Of a stretch of 64,000 bases of DNA, positions 34,472 through 42,570 are shown piece after piece. The stretch spans positions 2,728,001 through 2,792,000 of the forward strand of contig NZ_LT607409.1 of the NCBI RefSeq assembly GCF_900091505.1, written 5' to 3'. Each line of letters opens with the position of its first letter. The stretch's first letter is position 1. The DNA is from Micromonospora chokoriensis. Its GTDB lineage: Bacteria > Actinomycetota > Actinomycetes > Mycobacteriales > Micromonosporaceae. The notes beneath the pieces were generated by a model. That model ran no database searches. It had not been told where the DNA came from and saw only the letters and a program-made list of their open reading frames with translations. A program made the translations under genes and the position numbers.

Positions 34472-35506
34472 TCAGCCATGCTGCCGACGATCCGGGCGCA
34501 CCGCGTCGAGGTCTGGGCCGACGCCCTCAGTCCGCACTGAGTCCGCAGCAGCACGACCCGCCGCCCGGTCGAGGCGATCCGCCACCTGGTCCAGGTCGTC
34601 CTCGAACAGGTCCGCGTACACGTCCAGCGTCATGGCCGCCGAGGCGTGCCCGAGCATCCGCTGCACCGCTTTGACGTTGGCGCCCTCGGCCACGGCGAGA
34701 CTGGCCGCCGTGTGCCGCAGCTCGTGCGGAGTCAGGCCGGCGAGACCGATCGACTCCGCAGCCCGGTCGAAGACGCGGCGACGGAAGTTGTTGTTGCGCA
34801 GCACGTCGCCGGCCGGGGAGGTGAATACCAGCTCGTCACCCGCACGGCCGGCGATCTGCGCGGCGATCGGCTCGACCAGGAAGCGGGGGAGCGGCACCGA
34901 CCGGCGTTGGTGCGTCTTGGGCGTGCCGAACACCGCCCGACCGTTGACCTCGGTCACTGACTGCGCGACCAACAGCCGGCGCTTCACCAGGTCCACCCGG
35001 CGGATCCGAAGCGCGGCCAGTTCGCCCCAGCGCAGCCCGGTGTAGGCCAGTACCCGGATGATCAGCCCGCGCGGTTCTGCCGCCGCCGCCAGCTCGCCCA
35101 CTTGGCCGTGCGTCAGGAACACCTTCTCCGACCGTCCGGCCCGGGGCAGCCGCACACCGGCCGCGACGTTGCGAGTCAACCGGCCGTCCCGAACCGCCAG
35201 GGCCAGCAGGAGCGAGAACACCCGGTGGGCTTGCCGAACGGTGGACGGCGCAAGACCGGCCTGCGTCATGCGGCGTACCCACTCGCCAACGTCAGCATGC
35301 GTGACTGCCGAAAGCGGGACGCGTTCCCACACCGGAAGCACCTGCCTCCGCAGCAGACTGCCGTACCGCTGGCGAGTCGACGGCTTGAGCTGCACCTGAT
35401 TGGCGAACCACCGAGCGGCCCAGTCCCCAACCGTGACCCGCGCGAGAGCCGGATCGACCTCACCAAACAAGCCGCCGACTGCCACGACGTAACCACCGGC
35501 CGGCAA
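34472..35506 (-). CDS. Tyrosine-type site-specific integrase
   Basis: 344 residues. The core-binding domain (about 25-110; VTVGDWAARWFANQVQLKPSTRQRYGSLLRR) and the catalytic domain are present with all active-site residues: Arg in AYTGLRWGELAAL, Lys region RRSVPLP, HELRHTAAS, GHASAAMTLDVYADLFE with the nucleophilic tyrosine. The usual N-terminal arm-binding domain of actinobacterial phage-type integrases (about 50-60 residues) is missing; the frame begins right before the linker. The gene points toward the tRNA, ending 15 bp from it. It may be inactive or unable to bind arm sites. Confidence 0.88.
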   Translation of the reverse strand: MPAGGYVVAVGGLFGEVDPALARVTVGDWAARWFANQVQLKPSTRQRYGSLLRRQVLPVWERVPLSAVTHADVGEWVRRMTQAGLAPSTVRQAHRVFSLLLALAVRDGRLTRNVAAGVRLPRAGRSEKVFLTHGQVGELAAAAEPRGLIIRVLAYTGLRWGELAALRIRRVDLVKRRLLVAQSVTEVNGRAVFGTPKTHQRRSVPLPRFLVEPIAAQIAGRAGDELVFTSPAGDVLRNNNFRRRVFDRAAESIGLAGLTPHELRHTAASLAVAEGANVKAVQRMLGHASAAMTLDVYADLFEDDLDQVADRLDRAAGRAAADSVRTEGVGPDLDAVRPDRRQHG

Positions 35507-35530
35507 CGCGATGGCTCAGGAGGGAGCAGC

Positions 35531-35803
35531 ATGAAGACCCGGACCGCGCCGGCCGCGCTCGGCCTGCTGGCGGCGCAAGCGCCGGCATCGGCCGGCGCGC
35601 CGGCCGATTGCAGACTGCGCCAGGGCCGGAACCGATGCCTCCGGCGGGGATCTTCGACAGAGATGGGGCCGCCCACCTCCACCGCAAGTCCGGGCGAAGC
35701 CGAACAGACCTGCTCCCCGGTGTCAACACAACGATCCACCGTGTTGACACCGGGGAGCAGGCCCGTCCCACGATGTGCGGACTCACGGCGGAGATGGGCT
35801 TGA
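35531..35803 (+). CDS. Uncertain small frame with signal-like N-terminus
   Basis: A 90-residue frame that starts at ATG 35531 behind a very good AGGAGGGAGCAGC site and opens with MKTRTAPAALGLLAAQAPASAGAPA, which looks like a short signal peptide. The rest has no known features and runs through the 21-bp inverted repeat, so the coding signal may be accidental. It could also be a leader peptide for the gene at 35821. Confidence 0.25.
   Translation: MKTRTAPAALGLLAAQAPASAGAPADCRLRQGRNRCLRRGSSTEMGPPTSTASPGEAEQTCSPVSTQRSTVLTPGSRPVPRCADSRRRWA
35709..35761. repeat. Perfect 21-bp inverted repeat
   Basis: The left arm 35709-35729 (CCTGCTCCCCGGTGTCAACAC) and the right arm 35741-35761 are exact reverse complements around an 11-nt loop. 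It is the strongest hairpin in the window and lies 60 bp before the 35821 gene, in the middle of the 2-kb element. It could be a terminator/attenuator, or a site used in transfer or replication of the former element. Confidence 0.75.
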
Positions 35804-35820
35804 GGGAGAGGAGCGGTGGC

Positions 35821-36060
35821 GTGGCAGACGAGGTGTTCCCGAGCGATCTTTCCGGCCACTTCTGGGCAACGGTCGAACACCGGCCTGAACTCGATCGATG
35901 GCGCTTCGAGATCATCGACTATCAGAACAACGTCCTGCTCAGTGGCTTGGCCTGTAACGAGCGGCAGGCCGCAGCCATTGTCAACGCCTGGGACCAGGTG
36001 ATCGCATCGTCGCCCGACGAAGAGGACCCCAGCATGGATTGGGCCGATGAGTCGGAATGA
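35821..36060 (+). CDS. Small hypothetical protein
   Basis: 79 residues starting at GTG 35821 after GAGGAG: a beta-rich start (GHFWATVEHRPELDRWRFEIIDYQNNVLLSGLACNERQAAAIVNAWDQVI) and an acidic tail. The frame is open upstream, but the region before 35821 is the inverted repeat and low-complexity DNA. The pattern suggests a small soluble alpha/beta protein; no family recognised. It lies inside the tRNA-bounded element. Confidence 0.55.
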   Translation: MADEVFPSDLSGHFWATVEHRPELDRWRFEIIDYQNNVLLSGLACNERQAAAIVNAWDQVIASSPDEEDPSMDWADESE

Positions 36061-36076
36061 TCTTTCCTGTGGTCGC

Positions 36077-36304
36077 TCAATCGAGCAGTCCCGGGATCCG
36101 CGCTTGAAGCTTGGCTACCACCTGCGACAGCCCGGCGTTCAAGTCGTCACCGTCCCACCGCACGAATTCCCCGCCCAGCGGGCTGCCTGACACCAGTACC
36201 GTCCAGCGACTCCGTTGGCGTTCGCCGTCCATCTTGACCATGGCGACCAGGCCGTGGTCCCCGAGTTGGACCAGCAACTCCGCCAGGCACTCATCCCACC
36301 CCAT
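36077..36304 (-). CDS. Small hypothetical protein
   Basis: 75 residues (ECLAELLVQLGDHGLVAMVKMDGERQRSRWTVLVSGSPLGGEFVRWDGDD): a helix, then two or three beta strands, then a C-terminal helix. It is convergent with the 35821 gene. No good ribosome-binding site precedes the ATG. It may be a small regulator of the element; no family recognised. Confidence 0.45.
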   Translation of the reverse strand: MGWDECLAELLVQLGDHGLVAMVKMDGERQRSRWTVLVSGSPLGGEFVRWDGDDLNAGLSQVVAKLQARIPGLLD

Positions 36305-36457
36305 GGCCGGTTATTCGATCACAGAAGGCTGCGGGCGAGCGGTCCGCATCTGGTCCGCAAGAGGCCGGTGGGCGGCGGGGGAGTGGTGAGAGATGACGAG
36401 AGGCGATTGCCCTGCTAGGAGCCCACTCGGGCAGGTCGCCGGGTCGCCCAACTTGAT

Positions 36458-36501
36458 CTCATAATCCCTCGGTCGCGGGTTCGAGTCCCGCCCGCCCCAC
36501 C
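36458..36501 (+). repeat. attR / junction: second copy of the 44-bp tRNA repeat
   Basis: Exact copy of 34413-34456. It lacks the 5' half of the tRNA and is not a tRNA gene. It marks the right end of the 2-kb element and also the left end of the next, much larger element. Confidence 0.92.
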
Positions 36502-38111
36502 GACCGCACCATTGTGCGAACCGGTGGTTCTTTCGAGGTGCCCTCGTCCGTTTCGGGCGGGGGCATTGTCGTGTCATTGGGGATCTTGAACACGGGTACG
36601 ACTCCCTGGTCGGTGAGTTGGACTTCGGCGATGAGAGCCTCGATGGCGGCTTTGCGTTCGGTGGCGGTGCCGCTGGTCATGATGGTGCTGAGGTGGTCGC
36701 GGATGCGGGCGACGGTGCCGGGCGGCGGGGGCGCGGGCTGGACCGCCAGGCCGGCGTCGAGTTCGGTGTGCCGGGCTTGGAGTTGAGCGAGGCGTTGGCG
36801 GAGTTCGCGGATGCGAGGGCCGGCCGTGGCGTCGTCCATGGTGCCGTTCTCGAACGCGGTGTGGTAGCGGTCGATCGCGTTCGCGGTGGTGGTGATCTGG
36901 TGGGCGATGGCGGTGAGTTCGGCGCGCCGGTCGTCGGCGGTGGTGTCGTGCTGGGCGTGGGCGCGGTCGATCATGGCGGCGAGGACGGGTTCGGCGGTGG
37001 TGTAGAAGTCGTGCAGGGCCCGCAGGATCATGTGGTCGAGGTCGTCGGCGGGGAGTCGGGGTGCGGTGCAGGTGGCGTGTTTGCCGTAGCGGGTGCGGGT
37101 GAAGCAGGTGTAGTAGCGGTAGCGGCGGGTCCGGCCTTTGGCGGATGTGCCGACGTAGCGCTGTCCGCACTGCGGACATGTCAACAGGCCGGTGAGGTAG
37201 TAGTCCGAGTCGGACATGGCCCGCTGGGTTTGGACGTCACCGCGCGCCGCGGCGATGTCCTGGGCGCGGCGGAACGTGTCCCGGTCGATGAGCGGCTCGT
37301 GGGCGTCGGGCACGTGGATGTCGCGGTAGGCGATGTCCCCGAGGTAGGCGGGGTTGTCCAGGATCCGGTTGATGGTGTGTCCGGACCATTGTTTGCCGGT
37401 GCGGTTGGGGACGCCGCGGGAGTTCAACTCGGTGGCGATGGCGCGGGTGCCGAGACGGTCGCGGGTGTAGAGGTGGAAGATGTCGCGCAGGATGGGTGCC
37501 TCGTCGGGGTGGGGCACCAGGCGTTGGGTGTCGCGGTCGACGAGGTAGCCGTAGGGGCGGTTGCCGCCGGCCCATTGGCCTTTGCTGGCTTTCGCGGTCA
37601 TGCCACTCTTTACCCGGTCGATGATCATGTTGCGTTCGAATTCGGCGAACACGGCGAGGAATTGCAGCATCATGCGACCGATCGCACCACCGGTGTCGAC
37701 GGGTTCGGTGGCGGAGGCGAATCGTACGTTGGCGGCGTCGAGGGTGGCGGCGAGGTCGATGAAGTGAGCGAGGCTTCGACTGAATCGGTCTACTCGGTAA
37801 ACGAGTAGGACGTCGAACATGCCGGCTTTCGCGGCATCGAGTGCCTTTTTCAAGCCGGGGCGGTCGGTGGTGGCGCCGGAGGCGTCATCTTCGAATTCGC
37901 AGACGAAGACCCAGCCGGGGTGGCTCTCGACGTACTTCTTGAGGGCGGTGCGTTGGGCGAGCAGGCTGAAGGGCTGGTGCTCGTCGTCGGTGGAGCGCCG
38001 GATGTAGATACACACCCGGCACGCGCCGGTCGACGTGTCGGGCTGGGTGCTCGTGAGGGCGCGTCGGCCGCGTCGCTTCGGTGCGCTGGTGGGGGTGGGC
38101 TTGTCTGACAT
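36459..38111 (-). CDS. Large serine recombinase
   Basis: 550 residues. The resolvase domain (about 30-180) has the catalytic serine in IYIRRSTDDEHQ, VYRVDRFSRSLAHFIDL and QFLAVFAEFERNMI; a Recombinase domain follows (GYLVDRDT, then GVPNRTGKQWSGHTINRILDNPAYLG), a zinc ribbon (CPQCGQRY with a second cysteine pair around C-TFTRTRYGKHATC) and a coiled coil (about 385-450). These are the parts of phage-type large serine integrases. The last dozen residues (GRAGLEPATEGL) are read from the antisense of the 44-bp tRNA repeat, so the stop codon lies inside the attachment site. It starts with ATG 38111 after GGAGGAA. Confidence 0.93.
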   Translation of the reverse strand: MSDKPTPTSAPKRRGRRALTSTQPDTSTGACRVCIYIRRSTDDEHQPFSLLAQRTALKKYVESHPGWVFVCEFEDDASGATTDRPGLKKALDAAKAGMFDVLLVYRVDRFSRSLAHFIDLAATLDAANVRFASATEPVDTGGAIGRMMLQFLAVFAEFERNMIIDRVKSGMTAKASKGQWAGGNRPYGYLVDRDTQRLVPHPDEAPILRDIFHLYTRDRLGTRAIATELNSRGVPNRTGKQWSGHTINRILDNPAYLGDIAYRDIHVPDAHEPLIDRDTFRRAQDIAAARGDVQTQRAMSDSDYYLTGLLTCPQCGQRYVGTSAKGRTRRYRYYTCFTRTRYGKHATCTAPRLPADDLDHMILRALHDFYTTAEPVLAAMIDRAHAQHDTTADDRRAELTAIAHQITTTANAIDRYHTAFENGTMDDATAGPRIRELRQRLAQLQARHTELDAGLAVQPAPPPPGTVARIRDHLSTIMTSGTATERKAAIEALIAEVQLTDQGVVPVFKIPNDTTMPPPETDEGTSKEPPVRTMVRSVGRAGLEPATEGL

Positions 38112-38153
38112 GAGGGTGGTTCCTCCGTGCGGGGTTGGGATGGCTCGGCCGAC

Positions 38154-38181
38154 GGGCGGCCCACGCGCGGGTGGGCCGCCC
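38154..38181. terminator. Hairpin between the small gene and the recombinase gene
   Basis: GGGCGGCCCAC 38154-38164 pairs perfectly with GTGGGCCGCCC 38171-38181, loop GCGCGG. It lies 18 bases beyond the stop of the 38199 gene and 43 bp before the recombinase start, so it could attenuate recombinase expression. Confidence 0.6.
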
Positions 38182-38198
38182 CGGTGTCGGGCGAGGGT

Positions 38199-38447
38199 TC
38201 AGGCGGCGAGGTTGGGGTGTTCGCGCCAGAACTGGTTGAGGAGGACGGCGAGGGCTTCGGCGGCGTTGTCGAGGTCTTCGGCGGTCATGGGAATGGTGCC
38301 GACGCGTGCGATTCGCATCGGAATCGTCGTTTTCTTTTCGTTGGTGGGGACGTGTTTCGCGCCGCCGTTATTGGTGGCGGTGCCGTGTTGCGGTTGGTCA
38401 GGATAGCTCCGGACGGCGTTGTCGTCGTCATTCGGCGCGGTGGCCAC
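38199..38447 (-). CDS. Small hypothetical protein upstream of the serine recombinase
   Basis: 82 residues from a GTG start behind GGAGGA. The first half is polar and disordered; the second half (TIPMRIARVGTIPMTAEDLDNAAEALAVLLNQFWREHPNLA) looks folded, with one or two helices. It is transcribed in the same direction and just before the recombinase. By position it may be a regulator or a recombination directionality factor, but such factors have no common sequence, so this is only a hypothesis. Confidence 0.6.
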   Translation of the reverse strand: MATAPNDDDNAVRSYPDQPQHGTATNNGGAKHVPTNEKKTTIPMRIARVGTIPMTAEDLDNAAEALAVLLNQFWREHPNLAA

Positions 38448-38907
38448 GGTCCTCCGAGAAGCGTGTGAAGCTGCGGGGGTCGGAGTCCTTCGTTCATGAG
38501 GTTTCCTTTCCTGCGCGGGTTGGCGCGATCGATCCGATTGATGCGGAAGAGCCGACTCAAGGCGGTTGCTCTGCCTTGGGTGAAGGGGCGGGGACGATAC
38601 CTCCGAGCGCTGTCACCGGGAAGCGATGCGGACTGTCAGCGGCTCACGGAAACTCACGCGGGGCGTCGGAGAGCGGCTGACGGTTGCGAAGCGTTGCCTC
38701 ACGGCGGGAGCGGAGGTATGGTCCGCGCCCCGCCGGCCGGGAGAGGGAGTGGCGGTGGCTTGCCGCGCTGTGCCGGCCGTGGCCGGCATCGTGGTTCGGG
38801 AGGCAGCCCTCGCGTCCGCTGACCCAGGGGGTCGGCGGCGTGATGGCCCTTGCCGCCGCCTGTGTGGGCGCGTGTCCGGTCACCAGGGGGTAGGTCGCCG
38901 CTGTGGG
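38448..38907. other. Intergenic region, 460 bp
   Basis: It lies upstream of the small gene at 38199 and downstream of the replication-relaxation gene. Frames on both strands are open but lack good starts and look compositional; a minus-strand 79-residue frame (38644-38883) is not convincing. No clear hairpin or tRNA is seen. Confidence 0.5.
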
Positions 38908-39783
38908 TCAGGTGGCCTGTTCGGTGCGGCTGTCGGCGGAGGGGAGGTCGGCCAGGCGCATCGGCGCCCCGTGGTGGCGGTGCAGCCACCACCCCGCCTC
39001 AGCCGGGTTGATGCCCGTGACCTCGGCATGCACGGCGGTGGCCACCGGGTAGATCGTCCCGGCTGCGGCGAGTTCCTGGTGCAGGTGACGCTCGCGGGCT
39101 GGGGAGTGCAGCCAGAACAGCACCGGCCAGATCCGGCCGGTGACGTGCGCGAGTTCCCGATATCCGTCGATCTTGTCGACCAGGCGGGACAAGGGCCGTT
39201 CGGTGCCGAGGTCGTACTCCAGGAAGAACGGCACCCGGCGGTGGCCGTCGGCCCAGATGCCGTGTCCGTCCGGCCGTGATCTCGGCTGGTAGATGCGGAC
39301 GGTGACGTCGTCGTCGGGTTCGGCGAAGGCGCCCATCTGCTGGCAGCGTCCCGCCGGCCACCAGCGCACCAACTCGCTGCCGGGGTGGGTGCGGGCGTGC
39401 CCGGCCAGGGCGGTGAAGAAGCCGTTGACCCCGAGCAGGTGCGGCAGGTTCGCCCGCCTCGTCAGGTGCCACCGCCTTTTGCGGGCCTGGTCCTTGCGCG
39501 GCAGGTCGTCGCCGCGTTGCGCGGCGACGACCTCGACGCCGAGCTGCGCCAGCACGTAGTGGTAGGGGTAGGAGCCGCCGTCGGGCTTCTGCGGCCGGAA
39601 CCGGTCCACCACCCCCAACTTTTGTGCCAGCGCCCGCAGGCGTTCCTGGGCGTAGTCGACCGACGGGTAGAGGGCTTCGGCGATCTGGAAGGAGGTGAGC
39701 ACGCCGTGGTCGGCCAGCCAGCCGAGCAGGACGAGGTCGCGGTCGGTGAGCTGGGCCTGGACCCGAAGCAGCTGATCAGGCAT
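38908..39783 (-). CDS. Replication-relaxation family protein
   Basis: 291 residues. The start (QLTDRDLVLLGWLADHGVLTSFQIAEALYPSVDYAQERLRAL) is the winged-helix part of the replication-relaxation family, followed by HYVLAQLGVEVVAA, HLLGVNGFFTALAGHAR and VPFFLEYDLGTERPLSRLVDKIDGYREL, which recalls the restriction-like core seen in MobC/relaxase-associated proteins. Such genes are common on actinobacterial plasmids and integrative elements and are linked to replication or transfer initiation. Iteron-like repeats lie 115 bp upstream. It supports the view that this is an integrated plasmid-like element. Confidence 0.85.
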   Translation of the reverse strand: MPDQLLRVQAQLTDRDLVLLGWLADHGVLTSFQIAEALYPSVDYAQERLRALAQKLGVVDRFRPQKPDGGSYPYHYVLAQLGVEVVAAQRGDDLPRKDQARKRRWHLTRRANLPHLLGVNGFFTALAGHARTHPGSELVRWWPAGRCQQMGAFAEPDDDVTVRIYQPRSRPDGHGIWADGHRRVPFFLEYDLGTERPLSRLVDKIDGYRELAHVTGRIWPVLFWLHSPARERHLHQELAAAGTIYPVATAVHAEVTGINPAEAGWWLHRHHGAPMRLADLPSADSRTEQAT

Positions 39784-40705
39784 GCGTCACCACCAACCCA
39801 GGGGGAGAGACCCAGTCGGAGGGTCTGTCGCAGCACGACAGACGGTACTGACAGCGGCCCTGACCTGGGCTGTGAGTCGAACCAGAGGGTCCTGTTGAAG
39901 CGGGACGCCAAGTGGGAGACCAAGCGGGACCCGCAACGGGAGGTCAAGCCCGCCGCTGTCAGCGGGAGACGTCGGAGATGCGGTAGCCGCCAGCGGCGGT
40001 AAGGATCGTTGCGTGAACAGGATGTACTCCAAGGTGAGAAGGGATTTCTTGTTGGGTTGTGCCGGGGCGGATGTCGCCGGACGGCGGGCAGAGCGGATCT
40101 GCGTCGGGTGACGCCGGCCGGGACCTTGAAATGCGGAGGTCAGGGGTCACTGTGGACATGTCAACGAACGAGTCAGCCCCGCGAGGGGGCCGACCGGATT
40201 CGGGCAGTAGTGGTCGCGACGACCTGACAGGGCAGGCCACCGTCGATACGAACAGGGATAAGCGGCGGAGTCGAGCACGCGACGTGCCGACGATCTTCAA
40301 CAGCGCCCAAGCGGCGCCCCGGTGCTCGTCGGCACGGACTTACCACGACAGAAGCGCAAGCGCCCCGTCGTGGGCGGCGGCTTAACTCGCCGGCGTCAGG
40401 TCCTTCATCAGCGGTCCTCCTATCACCCAGCGCCCCCGTCCCGACGACGTCTGCCGTGAACGACGACAGGCGCACCCGAAAGGGTGCCGCCTGCGTCGGG
40501 ACGCGACCGGGACAGGCCAGCCGCGCGGGGAACGCTCATCCAGTACGCCCCGGCAACCCCCACCCGGTCAAGCCTATTTTCGGTAACGATCGAATAACAG
40601 GTCTTGACGGTTGCGTCTCTCTGTGCTGCTGCGTCCGACTCCGTTATCCCCAGTGCTCCTCAGTCCACCTGCGTCCACTCGACGGCGGGGTGTCGCTCCT
40701 TGCGG
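39784..40705. other. Non-coding region with possible origin
   Basis: About 920 bp between the divergent replication-relaxation gene and the 40706 gene. It holds the 12-bp tandem repeats at 39898-39945 and, near 40574-40602, a less GC-rich stretch (CTATTTTCGGTAACGATCGAATAACA) that may be a promoter. A weak plus-strand frame (to 40385, with an internal ATG in ATGTCAACGAACG at 40158) cannot be confirmed. Location beside a replication protein suits an origin. Confidence 0.5.
39898..39945. repeat. Four 12-bp tandem repeats, iteron-like
   Basis: Units AAGCGGGACGCC, AAGTGGGAGACC, AAGCGGGACCCG and CAACGGGAGGTC follow each other without gaps (core AAGYGGGA). A fifth partial unit begins at 39946. They lie 115 bp upstream of the replication-relaxation gene start, a typical place for initiator-binding iterons. 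Confidence 0.5.
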
Positions 40706-42316
40706 ATGAGGCCGCAGCAGTCGAAGGTTCGGAGGGTGCAGAGATGGGATCCGCTGAAGGAACACCAACTGCTGTTGCTGCGGCGGATCGGCGACGGGGA
40801 CGACCTGAGCGGTCCCGACGGTCTCGATCACCGTCATTCGGCCCGTGCCCTACAGACCCGCCGTCTCGTCGACATCAGTCGCCGAGGCGGTGTATGGCGG
40901 GCGCAGATCACCGACGCCGGCCGCTTCTACCTCGACAATGGCATCCATCCTGACCATCCTGACCGGCTCCTGGGCGGCGCGGCGGCTCCCCGCCAGCGAG
41001 CCCGCCTCGTCAACACCACCAAGCGGAGTGAGTCGGCGTCGGCCAAGTCGGAAGCGGGCGGCGCCGTCACCGCGGCCGGCTCGGCGGGTACCCCCGCCGC
41101 CGCGACGGTGGAGCAGGCCCGGCAACTCGTGGAGCGCCTCCAAGCCGAGGGCGGAACGGTGCGAGTCGAGAGCCCCGGCTCTGAGGAACGGGCCCGGTGG
41201 CGGCGGGTCATTCACGCGGCCAAGCAGCACGGTCTCGTGCCCGCCGGGTTCCACCTCAAGCACACCGGCCGCGCCGCCGGAGACCTCATCATTCGCCTGT
41301 CCAACGACGATGACCCGGACGAGACGGACTGGAACCGGATCCGGCTCAACACCCGCCGCGTCACCACCGACCCCGACCTCGTGTTCACCGCCCTGGCGAG
41401 GAACCCGGCCGGGCTGGAGGTGACGGAGGCATCTGTTCCTCGGGCGCTGGACCTGATCCGTGGCCTCGCCGCCGAGGCCCGACGGCGGGGCCACCGGGTC
41501 GGTGTGAACACCAAGACGAAGAACCCGTCGGTTTACCTCCAGGTCGACAAGACCCGTCGCAGAGTCCGGTTGATCGAGGAGTACGACGAGATCCCACACG
41601 TCCCCACCGAGCAGGAGGCCCGGCAGCTACGGCGCAACCGGTGGATGGTGCTGCCCAAGACCGACCGGGTCGCCTCCGGCCGGCTACGGATGGAAATTGC
41701 CCGCGCTGGATGGGACAAGAAGGACACCTGGGCCGATGACAAGCGGACCACCCTGGAGAAGCGCCTTCCCCGCATCATCCGCGACGTCGAAGCCGGCATC
41801 GCCGCCGACGAGGAAGCTAAGCAGGCTGCTCAGCGGGCCCACGACGAATACGTCGCCGAGCTGAATCGGCGGGAGGCCGAGGAGCGTCGCCGCTGGCAGG
41901 CGGCCATCGACGAGGCCCGCCCCCAGGCCGTGGAACTCCTGCGCAAGAAGGCGTTCCGGCGGGCCTACGACTCCTGGATCTCCGCCAACGAGATCCGCGC
42001 CTTCTGCGACGCTCTCGAACACGCCGCACCCGACGAACTGGCCGACTCGGGCAACCGCACCCGATGGATCGACTGGGCCCGAGCCGCCGCCGACCGCCTC
42101 GACCCCACACAAGGGGAACGAACCCTCGCCGGCATCGAATTCGACATCGAGCCGAAGCCCGGCGACCTGCGGCCCTTCATCGGCGACTGGAGCCCCACCG
42201 AGCCCCGCCGCGAATACCGCTCCGAACGCGACCAACAGGCCATCGACAACGCCCGACTCCAAGCCGACACCTGGCACCACGGCATGCGCGGACGCGCAAC
42301 CTGGTGGCGCAAGTAA
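40706..42316 (+). CDS. Large element-borne protein with winged-helix-like N-terminus and coiled coil
   Basis: About 536 residues from ATG 40706; GTG 40736 or TTG 40604 are other possible starts, and none has a clear ribosome-binding site. Residues about 15-75 (HQLLLLRRIGDGDDLSG ... VDISRRGGVWRAQITDAGRFYLDNG) look like a winged helix. A middle alpha/beta region follows (RARWRRVIHAAKQHGLVPAGFHLKHTGRAAGDLIIRL), then a charged helical/coiled-coil section (DEEAKQAAQRAHDEYVAELNRREAEERRRWQAAIDEARPQ) and a Trp-rich end. No enzyme motif is visible. It is divergent from the replication-relaxation gene and could be a DNA-binding replication or maintenance protein. Confidence 0.7.
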   Translation: MRPQQSKVRRVQRWDPLKEHQLLLLRRIGDGDDLSGPDGLDHRHSARALQTRRLVDISRRGGVWRAQITDAGRFYLDNGIHPDHPDRLLGGAAAPRQRARLVNTTKRSESASAKSEAGGAVTAAGSAGTPAAATVEQARQLVERLQAEGGTVRVESPGSEERARWRRVIHAAKQHGLVPAGFHLKHTGRAAGDLIIRLSNDDDPDETDWNRIRLNTRRVTTDPDLVFTALARNPAGLEVTEASVPRALDLIRGLAAEARRRGHRVGVNTKTKNPSVYLQVDKTRRRVRLIEEYDEIPHVPTEQEARQLRRNRWMVLPKTDRVASGRLRMEIARAGWDKKDTWADDKRTTLEKRLPRIIRDVEAGIAADEEAKQAAQRAHDEYVAELNRREAEERRRWQAAIDEARPQAVELLRKKAFRRAYDSWISANEIRAFCDALEHAAPDELADSGNRTRWIDWARAAADRLDPTQGERTLAGIEFDIEPKPGDLRPFIGDWSPTEPRREYRSERDQQAIDNARLQADTWHHGMRGRATWWRK

Positions 42317-42363
42317 CGGACACGCGCAGAAGCGCGCTCATGGTCGCCGACGTACGCATACGC

Positions 42364-42570
42364 CTACCGGTGGGTGAACTGTCCTTGCTTGGCGCTGGTT
42401 AGGAAGCTGGTCCAACCTTCTCGGCGGAACAGGAGAGCCGGGCCCGTTGGGTCCTTGCTGTCCCGGAGAGCTACCGCGTCGGCGAGGTCGGCGACCTCGA
42501 CACATTGTCCGTTCCCGCTGGACCGGGTGCTCTTTTTCCACTGGGCGCGGGACAGGTCGGCTGAGGTCAT
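42364..42570 (-). CDS. DUF397 domain protein
   Basis: 68 residues with the family pattern WKKSTRSSGNGQCVEVAD, ALRDSKDPTGPALLF and a WTSF end. It overlaps the stop of the DUF5753 regulator by 4 bp and forms the usual regulator/DUF397 pair. Compared with the DUF397 gene at 237-431 the order is the same but the strand is opposite. Probably the toxin-antitoxin-like partner. Confidence 0.92.
   Translation of the reverse strand: MTSADLSRAQWKKSTRSSGNGQCVEVADLADAVALRDSKDPTGPALLFRREGWTSFLTSAKQGQFTHR

Larger units (their letters stand above)
34413..36501. mobile_element. Small integrated element remnant in the tRNA gene
   Basis: A stretch of about 2.05 kb is bounded by the 44-bp repeats. It carries an N-terminally short tyrosine integrase, a strong inverted repeat, one or two small plus-strand frames and a 75-residue minus-strand frame. 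No replication, transfer or excisionase gene is recognisable. It is probably a degraded element, or the left arm of a larger one now interrupted by the serine-recombinase element. Confidence 0.7.

Noticed and set aside
36458..36501. A second tRNA gene
   Set aside because: Only the part from the anticodon loop to the acceptor end is present; the 5' half is missing, so it is an attachment repeat, not a gene.
40059..40385. A 108-residue plus-strand gene beside the replication-relaxation gene
   Set aside because: No ribosome-binding site, a polar low-complexity sequence and no recognisable domain; it cannot be told from chance.
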